A stretch of 64,000 nucleotides of DNA from assembly GCA_022824185.1 (NCBI GenBank), contig JAJEAU010000002.1, positions 62,001 to 126,000 on the forward strand, in the 5' to 3' direction. Below, piece by piece: positions 1 through 7,900 of the stretch. The position numbers were made by a program, and so were the translations under genes. The notes below the pieces were generated by a model. That model was not told where the DNA came from. It saw nothing but the letters and a program-made list of their open reading frames with translations, and made no database searches. The DNA comes from Dehalococcoidia bacterium (GTDB lineage Bacteria; Chloroflexota; Dehalococcoidia; Lucifugimonadales; Lucifugimonadaceae). Position 1 is the first letter of the stretch, and each line of letters begins with the position of its first letter.

Positions 1-683
1 ACGCCGGATTAAATCGTCTGACGGTAAGCATGGACGCGCTGGACGACGACGTATTTAAGGAAATGAGCGGACGCCCATACGGTCCTGAAAAGGTAATCGA
101 AGGAATGGATGCAGCCCGCGACGCAGGTTTTTCACCGCTGAAGATCAACACTGTGGTGCAACGGGGAGTGAATGAGCACACCCTCTTGGCGACGGCGGAG
201 TATTTCCGCGAAACTGGCGACATCGTGCGTTTCATCGAATTCATGGATGTGGGCACGCTCAACGACTGGGATATGTCTCAGGTGGTTTCGGGCAAGGAAA
301 TCGTCGACATCATCGGTGCGGAATATCCTTTGGAGCCCATCGACGCAAACTATCGGGGAGAAGTGGCGTCAAGGTACAGGTATCTTGATGGCCGAGGCGA
401 GATTGGGGTGATCACGTCGGTCACTCAACCCTTCTGTGGCGACTGCACAAGGGCGCGATTGACAACCGAAGGAAGATTGGTGACGTGCCTGTTTGCGACT
501 GTTGGGACGGACCTGAAGCCTCCGATGCGCGATGGTGCGACGGACGACGAGTTGAATAAGATCATCGAACGGATCTGGCTAAATAGGCGAGACCGATATT
601 CGGAACTGAGGTCGAGCAACACTGACATTGGCGCCGCGGTCGTCGGTCGTGAAAAGATCGAGATGTTCCGGTTAGGTGGATGA
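1..683 (+). CDS. moaA: GTP 3',8-cyclase MoaA (5' truncated by window edge)
   Basis: This is the C-terminal part of the radical-SAM enzyme that starts molybdenum cofactor synthesis by converting GTP to 3',8-cyclo-GTP. The reading frame is open from base 3, and the residues before the first ATG (base 30) read GLNRLTVSMDAL, a MoaA core motif. The gene therefore begins upstream of the window and the ATG at 30 is internal. The second 4Fe-4S site is visible as PFCGDC followed about 14 residues later by a third Cys (VTCLF). The protein ends in the Gly-Gly tail (RLGG) typical of MoaA. moaC is present two genes downstream as part of a fusion, so the Moco genes are interleaved with RNase H genes. Confidence 0.95.
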   Translation, partial: AGLNRLTVSMDALDDDVFKEMSGRPYGPEKVIEGMDAARDAGFSPLKINTVVQRGVNEHTLLATAEYFRETGDIVRFIEFMDVGTLNDWDMSQVVSGKEIVDIIGAEYPLEPIDANYRGEVASRYRYLDGRGEIGVITSVTQPFCGDCTRARLTTEGRLVTCLFATVGTDLKPPMRDGATDDELNKIIERIWLNRRDRYSELRSSNTDIGAAVVGREKIEMFRLGG

Positions 684-769
684 ATTAACCAACCCTGACA
701 GCGCATCGGTGATTTACGATGTTGCAATCGGACGCTCAAACAATCGGAGTTTGAGACTGCTCCTAAGCA

Positions 770-2272
770 ATGGCACAACCTACAGAGACAAAAACCGAAA
801 CGGATACGATGATCCGCATCAACTGCGGTGTCGATTTTCAACCCCACCAAGGGTTCGGCGCCTACAGCGCAATGGTGCGCGTCGGCGATGAGCAGCTAGA
901 CCCCATCGCCGGTTTTATCGAAGATGACGCCACCTTCATCCGCTGCTGTTTGATGGCCGCGGTTTCCGGCCTCGATGCAGTCGACGACAACGGTTCAACC
1001 GTTGAAGTGATTACGCCCTCAACGTGGGTTACGGAGACGGTGGGCGATGGCGACAAGTTCGCCAAGATGCGAGAGAACCAATGGGTCAATGAGGACGGCA
1101 GTGAGGTCGTCCATCGCGATCTTCTGCAGCGGTTAGCGGAGCATTCCGACAAACACGACGGGGTGACTTGGCGATTCGCTCGGGACGTTGGAAGACGGCA
1201 GCGCCGCCGGGACGAAGACTCCGAAGGTCAATCTAACGGTCAGGCAGAGGCCAATGTCGCTCCGGATTGCGAAATCACATATGCCGCGGCGACCGTGGGC
1301 AACTCGGGTGTGGGCGCCTACTATGTCGAACTCCACATCCCGGGCAGGTTGGAGAAGGTCTCGAGCAAATTCCAGACTACGAACTTCGCCCGAATGCATC
1401 TCACGGCGTGCATAGACGCCCTGCGTGAGGCGCGCCGAATACTCAGGAAGGACGGTCTCCGGATCGTCCTGAACACGCCGCACGAGCTGACAGCAAATGC
1501 AGTCAATCGAGGTTGGTTGGATCAGTGGGCCGGCAACAAGTGGAACCGACGTGAAGGCGATCGTGTCCGTAACGCCGATCTGTGGCAGGAATTTAGGCGT
1601 CTGACGCAGCGCAACGAGGTTGAAGTCCGATTGGCGATCGACTCGGCAGACTCGGATGTCCTGTTGGGGCGAGCTCAGGATTTAGCCCGGCGCGAGGTTG
1701 AACGCGTACGAGAAGACACCGAATTCAAGGCCCAAGAGGAAGCGGCTGTTAAGGATGGGACTCTGATTCGCATCTTTACCGATGGTTCTGCGTTGGAGAA
1801 TCCGGGACCCGGTGGATGGGCGGCGATCATGGAAGTCAAGGGCAAACGGGCGAGCCAATCGAAGGGCTACAAACGCACAACGAACAATCGCATGGAGCTG
1901 ATGGGCGCAGCGGAGACGTTGGCTTTCTTGGTGGATCTGCATTCCGATGGCAAGATCGATGACGTCGAAAAGGTGATCGTAATCTCAGACTCCGAGTATC
2001 TAGTCAGTGCTATGACTCGGGGTTGGGCCAAGCGTTGGCGCAAGAACCAGTGGATCAAGCAGGACGGCGATAAAGCCAAGAACACCGATCTTTGGAAACG
2101 CATATTGCAATCAGCCGACCGGTTGAAGAGGGTGGAGTTCCGCTGGGTGCGAGGACATTCCAGGTTCGCCGAGGCCTTTAGCGCCGAAAACGATATGTGC
2201 GACAAGTTGGCGAAGCAAGCTGCTGGGCAGCCAGAAGACAAGTTGGTGGCGGACGAGGGGTACGAGGAGTAG
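770..2272 (+). CDS. Triple RNase H-fold protein (two degenerate domains plus an active-type RNase HI)
   Basis: This 500-residue protein has three RNase H-like units. Residues about 334-500 form a canonical RNase HI, which cuts RNA in RNA-DNA hybrids. All four carboxylates are visible: D338 in FTDGSA, E376 in NNRMELMG, D407 in ISDSEY and D478 in NDMCDKL, the last after a short insertion following GHS. Residues about 14-145 and 167-315 repeat the same pattern, with NQW-x-DG and RNADLW-like segments matching NQWIKQDG and NTDLW of the third unit. At the aligned catalytic positions they have Cys, Pro, Ala, His or Thr, so both look catalytically dead. The protein ends with LVADEGYEE, closely matched in the next gene, which points to duplication. 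No strong SD precedes the ATG. The in-frame ATG at base 809 is an alternative start. Confidence 0.85.
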   Translation: MAQPTETKTETDTMIRINCGVDFQPHQGFGAYSAMVRVGDEQLDPIAGFIEDDATFIRCCLMAAVSGLDAVDDNGSTVEVITPSTWVTETVGDGDKFAKMRENQWVNEDGSEVVHRDLLQRLAEHSDKHDGVTWRFARDVGRRQRRRDEDSEGQSNGQAEANVAPDCEITYAAATVGNSGVGAYYVELHIPGRLEKVSSKFQTTNFARMHLTACIDALREARRILRKDGLRIVLNTPHELTANAVNRGWLDQWAGNKWNRREGDRVRNADLWQEFRRLTQRNEVEVRLAIDSADSDVLLGRAQDLARREVERVREDTEFKAQEEAAVKDGTLIRIFTDGSALENPGPGGWAAIMEVKGKRASQSKGYKRTTNNRMELMGAAETLAFLVDLHSDGKIDDVEKVIVISDSEYLVSAMTRGWAKRWRKNQWIKQDGDKAKNTDLWKRILQSADRLKRVEFRWVRGHSRFAEAFSAENDMCDKLAKQAAGQPEDKLVADEGYEE

Positions 2273-2301
2273 TTGGGCTTGGCCAGATCAGGAGGTCAGA
2301 C

Positions 2302-3366
2302 ATGAGTCCCGCTGCTGGAAACGACCTCTATATTTACTCCGACGGCGGTGCCATCGGAAATCCGGGTCCGGGTGGTTTCGGAGTCGTAATCGAAACGGGC
2401 GGCAAGACGTTGCAGTTGTCCAAAGGCTACCGGCGGACGACCAACAACCGGATGGAGTTGATGGGTGTGATCGCAGGGCTCGAGAGCACGGCAGGGATCT
2501 CTAAGGGCAGGAGGACTGAGGTCGTGACCGATTCCCGGTATGTGGTCGACGGGATTTCCAAGGGATGGGCGAAGAGGTGGCGCGCCAATGGCTGGCGTCG
2601 CAACAATCGCGGCGACATGGCCTTGAATCCCGATCTTTGGGGGCGTCTGCTTGAAGCCCTCGAGGGAAGAGATGTGAAGTTTCAATGGGTGAAAGGGCAT
2701 TCGGGGCATCCCCAGAACGAGAGAAGCGACGCAATGGTTGGCGAGGCGTCACGGTTGCCCGACAGCGAGAAACTTGTCGATGAGGGGTATGAGACAGGCG
2801 GGAATAGGGCAATGGCGCAATCGTCGTCATTCGCGACCTTGGTTGAAGATATAGGCTCTGCCGACGACGACGCCGATGACGATCAAAACCAACCTCAACT
2901 GACACATATCGACTCGTCCGGCGAGGCCCGCATGGTAGACGTCGGCAGCAAAGAGATCACGGATCGCGTCGCCACCGCAGTATGTGAGGTGTTGATGTCG
3001 CCGAAGACTTTGTCGCTGATACGCTCCGGCGGATTCGGCAAGGGAGATGTGATCGCTACAGCCAAACTTGCGGGCGTGATGGGTGGCAAACGGACGGCAG
3101 ATCTGATCCCGATGTGCCACAACATCCCAATCTCGCAGATGTCGGTCGATATCGAAGAACTCGCCGACGGCACTGGTCTGCGCATCGAAGCTACTGCGCG
3201 GACCTCTTGGCGCACGGGTGTAGAGATGGAGGCGATGACGGCTGCCTCGATTGCCGGATTGACCGTCTACGACATGTGCAAATCGGCCGAACGCGGGATC
3301 AAGCTGACCGATCTGCGACTTACTCGCAAGAGCGGAGGAAAGAGCGGCGACTACGTCGCCGAATGA
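2302..3366 (+). CDS. moaC: RNase HI-MoaC fusion (cyclic pyranopterin monophosphate synthase)
   Basis: This single open frame of 354 residues carries two unrelated enzymes. Residues 8-165 are RNase HI with D14, E52, D77 and D143 in place and the GHSGHPQNERSD motif. Residues about 200-354 are MoaC, which converts cyclo-GTP to cyclic pyranopterin monophosphate. MoaC motifs include MVDVGSKEITDR, MCHNIP, VEMEAMTA and DMCKS. The start is fixed by GGAGG at 2291-2295, six bases before the ATG. At the junction the RNase H tail LVDEGYE reads on without a stop into MAQSSSF, whose ATG at 2812 looks like the old moaC start, so the fusion probably arose by stop-codon loss. Internal initiation at 2812 could also make free MoaC. 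A single-base assembly error at the junction is possible but not evident. Confidence 0.9.
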   Translation: MSPAAGNDLYIYSDGGAIGNPGPGGFGVVIETGGKTLQLSKGYRRTTNNRMELMGVIAGLESTAGISKGRRTEVVTDSRYVVDGISKGWAKRWRANGWRRNNRGDMALNPDLWGRLLEALEGRDVKFQWVKGHSGHPQNERSDAMVGEASRLPDSEKLVDEGYETGGNRAMAQSSSFATLVEDIGSADDDADDDQNQPQLTHIDSSGEARMVDVGSKEITDRVATAVCEVLMSPKTLSLIRSGGFGKGDVIATAKLAGVMGGKRTADLIPMCHNIPISQMSVDIEELADGTGLRIEATARTSWRTGVEMEAMTAASIAGLTVYDMCKSAERGIKLTDLRLTRKSGGKSGDYVAE

Positions 3367-3387
3367 TCTCGTGAACGCCCCCGAATG

Positions 3388-3416
3388 TTGACCGCGCGGT
3401 GCGGTAGGAATACCAT
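3388..3416 (+). promoter_or_regulatory. Probable sigma-70-type promoter for the tRNA pair
   Basis: TTGACC at 3388-3393 (5 of 6 to TTGACA) is followed after exactly 17 bases by TACCAT at 3411-3416 (4 of 6 to TATAAT). A start about 7 bases further on would lie some 35 bases before tRNA-Met. This rests on sequence match only. Confidence 0.45.
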
Positions 3417-3459
3417 ATTGGTTACGGCGTAAGGGTGTTTGGAAGGTCGTTTTGACAGT

Positions 3460-3536
3460 GGCGATGTAGCTCAGCAGGTTAGAGCGAGCGCTTCATAAGC
3501 GCTAGGTCACAAGTTCGAGTCTTGTCATCGCCACCA
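3460..3536 (+). tRNA. tRNA-Met (CAT anticodon)
   Basis: The cloverleaf folds fully. The acceptor GGCGATG pairs with CATCGCC, the D-arm uses GCTC/GAGC, the anticodon stem AGCGC/GCGCT encloses the loop TTCATAA, and the T-arm ACAAG/CTTGT encloses TTCGAGT. The discriminator A is followed by an encoded CCA at 3534-3536. The G1-C72 pair and the lack of three GC pairs under the loop argue for elongator rather than initiator tRNA. A CAT anticodon could also be tRNA-Ile2 after lysidine modification, which cannot be excluded from sequence alone. Confidence 0.93.
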
Positions 3537-3601
3537 TAATTCCACGATCGAAGATCCGGGCCCTGTATCCGACCAAAGTCGGCGCCGATGAATCGATTGA
3601 T

Positions 3602-3678
3602 GGGCGGTTAGCTCAGCTGGTTAGAGCGCATGCTTCACACGCATGAGGTCGGAGGTTCGAGTCCTCCATCGCCCACCA
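3602..3678 (+). tRNA. tRNA-Val (CAC anticodon)
   Basis: The acceptor GGGCGGT pairs with ATCGCCC, with one G-T pair. The D-arm is GCTC/GAGC, the anticodon stem CATGC/GCATG encloses TTCACAC (anticodon CAC at 3636-3638), and the T-arm is GGAGG/CCTCC. CCA is encoded at 3676-3678. The gene lies 65 bases after tRNA-Met. An accessory block begins directly downstream. Confidence 0.94.
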
Positions 3679-3695
3679 CAGGTCACTGTAGATAG

Positions 3696-4301
3696 AACCG
3701 GCTTCGGGAGCTTCCTGCGGCAACGGCAGAGTGTACGTATGGTGGCGCGCCCGGGGTCGTCGACGACCTCCTCGACGAACGTCGAGATGAATGCGCGCCT
3801 CTCGGTCATCTCGCCGTCCTTCAGGGACTCGCCCAGACCCTCTGCGAACTAAGCGACCCTGTCGCCGTAACCGTAACGCTGACGGATGTAGCGGAGGCCA
3901 CACCGGCAACGCAGGTAACGGCCTGCTTCACCAACCTCGGGACGCTCTCCGCGGCAGCCGAGTTCGCCGGGTCGTGGGACGATGCTGGTTGCAAGGCGCA
4001 TCATGAGGACAGTCTCGGACGGTACTTCCACTTCTCGCTTGCCGAGGAGACTGACGTAACCATCAGTCTCTCCGCTGGCACGCTCTACGTCTCCAACGAC
4101 ACGCCGAACAACGGCTGGGACAAGGTGCCAGGCCCGGGCTATGAGCACCGAGTGAACGTCCGCACCAACAACGGCAAGCTGGTCCATTCCGGCGTCCAGT
4201 CTGGGGAGAACAGCGTCACGCTGACGCTGTCTGCCGGCAACTACACCGCGGAAGCAGCCGGCGCGTCCGGCGACTTCGCCATCAGCATATCGCCGCAGTA
4301 G
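3696..4301 (+). pseudogene. Decayed 3' end of a surface-protein gene (two-Cys beta-rich domain)
   Basis: The frame is open for about 200 codons from the TAG at 3693 to the TAG at 4299, but holds no ATG and no plausible start, so it looks like a severed C-terminus. From about 3921 it encodes ACFTNLGTL...GSWDDAGCKAHH...RYFHFSLAEET...YEHRV...NNGKLVHSG...AGNYTAEAAG, ending SISPQ. This matches, block for block, a domain of the sulfatase protein encoded just downstream (CFTGIETL...WNDTECRAHH...RYFQFALAEET...MEHRV...GNGKLLHNG). The fragment starts 18 bases after tRNA-Val, a common boundary for inserted DNA. Function is unknown. The domain resembles secreted beta-sandwich modules. Confidence 0.7.
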
Positions 4302-4328
4302 CCAGTCGAGAGCGACGCTGTCCACCAG
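4269..4328 (+). repeat. 60-bp direct repeat, copy A
   Basis: This copy is identical at 53 of 60 positions to 8561-8620 by base-by-base comparison. It covers the last codons (GDFAIxI), the TAG stop and about 27 bases beyond it. The two copies lie 4,292 bp apart and bracket the sulfatase gene. Similarity continues patchily for another 100 bases, for example AGAAACTGCA near 4405 and 8727. Confidence 0.85.
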
Positions 4329-4338
4329 TATTGGCAGC

Positions 4339-4363
4339 CTTCAACTCTTCACATGAGTTGGAG
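4339..4363 (+). terminator. Terminator-like hairpin after the decayed gene end
   Basis: CTTCAACTC and GAGTTGGAG form a 9-bp stem with one G-T pair around a 7-base loop. No clean T-run follows, so intrinsic termination is uncertain. An equivalent hairpin with a different base composition follows copy B of the repeat. Confidence 0.45.
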
Positions 4364-4973
4364 GTTGTTAGCAGGTCTATTTCTGCTTTACTTGCCGAAA
4401 TTACAGAAACTGCACACCTGAAAAACCTAAAGTCACGCCAACTGTATTTAACTTTGTGTTAAAAATGCAAGTTGATGTCAAAATGCAAAAAGACAGCGTA
4501 GGAACCTTTGTCGTCGAGAAGGCTGCACACGGGATCGGTTGAATTGAGTTGCCAACACAGCAATGACCGCGCACGTGCGCGGTTCTCAGCGACAGGTGAT
4601 TACTTCCTTAGCCGCCCGAGCTTTCCCGCTATGAAACCCGCTCGCCAGCTGATTGGCGGCCGCCAGGCTGAACGCGAACACGACGGCCCCGCAACGAGTT
4701 GGGCAGTCTGGAAAGAGCGTCGGCAAAGGCGCTAATTCCTGGAGCCGGATTTCCCGCCGGAGTCGAGACCATCCAGCCGCAGTGTCAGGAAATGTCAGCA
4801 TTTGACCGGGAAAACGAGAAATTTGCGGCCCTCGCGCCAGCTGAAGCAAGAAAGAAGGAGCCCTGGGAATCCAAATGCAATTGCTGCGGTACCAAGCTCC
4901 TCTGCGCTTTGACTCGCAATTTGCGCATTGTAAGGTTTCCTTACCCTGAATCGTATTTGGAAGAGAAGATGGC
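4364..4973. other. 610-bp non-coding stretch upstream of the sulfatase
   Basis: No convincing gene is visible here, only short overlapping ORFs without family resemblance. It holds several symmetric sites: TTAAC/GTTAA around TTTGT at 4448-4462, a perfect 18-bp palindrome at 4566-4583, and GTAAGG/CCTTAC around TTT at 4930-4944, about 15 bases before the sulfatase ribosome-binding region (GGAAGAG near 4959). AAAATGCAA is directly repeated near 4462 and 4481. These could be operators or remnants of a mobile sequence. Confidence 0.5.
4566..4583. promoter_or_regulatory. Perfect 18-bp palindrome
   Basis: ACCGCGCACGTGCGCGGT reads the same on both strands. It lies 390 bp upstream of the sulfatase start in otherwise non-coding DNA. 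It could be a regulator-binding site or a hairpin. There is no direct evidence of function. Confidence 0.35.
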
Positions 4974-7900
4974 ATGATTTCCTTGCCAGAAGTACTCAGG
5001 TACGCCGCCGCGGTATTTACCCCCCGATCATGGAGCGGAGATGGGTGGATGATTCGCCTTGTCCTTGCCGCGCTGGTCCTGGCGGCGACGGTGGGAGTAT
5101 TCGTTGCGATTCCTACCGGAGACGGATTGTCGGGGCAAGGCGGCGAATCGCCACCCACGGCCAGAGCGGGCCGGGCGCTGCTGGCTGAACCTGGGCAGCG
5201 AGTTACCCTGCGCGGCCGGGACAGCATGAACCCGCATGGCAATAGGGGAGGATTGAGTTTCCGGTGGACGTTGTTGTCCACTCCCAGGGTGGCCCTCAGC
5301 GACGCCAACGCCCAAGACCCCAGCTTCGTGGTGCCCGCAAACGCATCTCCCGGAACGTTGTTCGAGATCCAGTTGACCGTAACCGCCGACAACGGCGCCA
5401 GCGACTCCGCAACGGCTCGTGTTACGGTGGTGGCTCCCGGCTCACCGCCGGTGGCCGCCTTCAGTTACGCAGAGGAGGTTCAACCCGGCCAGCGGACGGT
5501 GCTGGACGGCAAGCGCAGTCAGGATCCCAAGGCCCGGTATTGGTGGCATCTGAATTTTCACTGGGAGCAGACGGCCGGGCCATCCGTGCCCTTGGATACA
5601 AGCAGGCACGGGTTGGCAAGTTTCACCGCGCCCACAGATGCAGGCAGCGGCGGAACGACACTGGAGTTCCGCCTCACGGTCACCAGCCAAGAAGGACTAA
5701 AGGGAACAAGCACGGCGGCCATTACCGTTGTTGGCTCCGGCGATGGGACCACCCCGACGCCCGAGCCTACCCCGGAACCGACTCAGGAACCTACCCCAGA
5801 ACCCACGCCGGAACCGACTCAGGAACCTACCCCAGAACCGACCCCCGAACCCACACCGGAGCCCACGCCAACCCGGGTGTCATCCTGTTTCACGGGTATA
5901 GAGACCTTGGCGGGCAGACACGAATGGAGCGGGGAGTGGAATGACACGGAGTGCCGGGCGCACCACCGCGCCGACAGTCCGGCCCGTTACTTTCAGTTTG
6001 CCCTCGCGGAAGAGACTGCAGTAAGCGTCAGCTTGGAGTCGCAACAGGACGCCGCCCTGTTCATCTCCAAAGACACTCCGAAGAACGGTTGGGGCGCGCC
6101 GCCCGCAGGCAGTATGGAACACCGCGTCGCCACCCGCGTGGGCAACGGCAAGCTGCTTCACAACGGAGGCATGGTAGCGGATCTGAGTCTGCCGGCCGGC
6201 GAGTACACCGTGGAAGCTGCGGGGATTCAGTCAGGCGGAACCTTCACCGTCGCCATTACGGGGCCATCCGCTCCCGAACCCACCGCAACCCCCGAGCCAA
6301 CCGCAACCCCCGAGCCCAACAGAGCTGCCACCGGGGCGCCCGTCATCATCGGGACAGCCCAGGTGGGGCAGACGCTCACCGCGTCTACCGGCGGCATTGG
6401 GGACGCCGACGGCATGGCCCGCGCGGAATACGACTACCAGTGGACCGCCGCGGACGGCTCCGCTTCCGCGCCTGCCGAAGGGGCGGACATACTCGGCGCA
6501 ACGGCGTCCGACTACACACTGGCGGCCGATGACGAAGGCAAGGCAATCAGGGTCAGGGTGAGTTTCACCGATGACCGTGGCGGCAAGGAAATCCTGACCA
6601 GCGCGGCCACGGCTCCCGTCGCTCCGCTCATCAGCCCTCCCGGGGCGCCCACGTCCGTGGCGCTGACTCCGGGGGTCAGCGGAGAGCTAACGGTTTCTTG
6701 GGGAATCCCGACCGGGGAAACCGGGGCGGATCCCGAGGGCTACAATGTGCAGTGGAAATCCGCCAATCAGGCTTACGACGGAACCGCAGAATCAACCCGT
6801 CAAGCCCGTCTGGCCGGCCGCCGCCGTCTGTCCCACACCGTCACCGGACTGGTGAACGGCGCGGAAATCACGGTGCGGATCATTGCCTATAATGAGGCTG
6901 GCGACGGCCCGGCCTCGGCTGAGGTGACCGCCACTCCGTCAGCGCCCAACATACTGGTGATTTTCGTGGACGACCTGGGCTACCGCGATGTCAGCTTCAA
7001 CGGCGCTACGCAAATTCAGACGCCCAACATAGACCGGCTGGCACGGGAAGGGGTGATCTTCAGCAACGGGTATGTGACGGCTCCGGCCTGCACCCCTTCG
7101 CGCGCCGGCCTGATGACCGGGCGCTATCCGTCTCGCTTCGGGCTGGAAAGCAACCTGGCCTACAACCCTTACGACCCCCATCTCGGCATGGCGGTTGAGG
7201 AAACGACCTTTCCAACTTATCTGCGGGAAGCTGGCTACCACACCGGCATCATCGGCAAGTGGCAGTTGGGGGCGGCGCGTCATTTCACACCCAGCCAGAG
7301 GGGTTTCGATTACTTCTACGGGTTCTTGGGCGGGGCGCATGATTATTGGACGGTAGACGCCAGCAACCCAGGGAAAAGACTTGAGGTTCCGTTAATCGAG
7401 GACACCAGCCCGGTCGCCTTCACCGGATATCTGACTGACGCGCTGACGGACAAGGCGGTAAATTTCGTTCATGGGGAACAGAATGGCCCATTTTTCCTGT
7501 ACCTGGCTTACAACGCTCCCCACTCGCCGTATCAGGACCCAAGTGAGCTGATCCAAAAATACGGGCATGTAGAGAACCAGGGCCGCCGCGCCTACCTGGC
7601 AATGGTGGATTCCCTGGACCAGAACGTGGGACGGGTGCTGCGGGCGCTGGAAAATTCGGGCGAGCGCGAAAATACCCTCGTATTCTTCGTCAGCGACAAT
7701 GGAGGGCACCTGGGGGTAGCAGACAACGGCCCGCTGAGAGGCGGTAAGTCTGATATGACCGAGGGTGGGATTCGAGTTCCTTTTGTGGCGTCATGGCCGG
7801 CCAGGTGGCCCCAGGGCCTGACTTATAACCCCATGGTAGTGAGCTTGGACATCGCCGCAACCGCCGTCGAGGTAGCCGCGGCCTCCGTTACCGACCAGTC

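Noticed and set aside
4586-5392. A 268-codon minus-strand frame across the sulfatase N-terminus
   Set aside because: It overlaps strongly supported coding sequence, has no family motifs and no credible ribosome site.
5755-5872. Repeats resembling a CRISPR array
   Set aside because: The units are 12-base codon repeats within one reading frame, without spacers, encoding a Pro-Glu-Thr linker.
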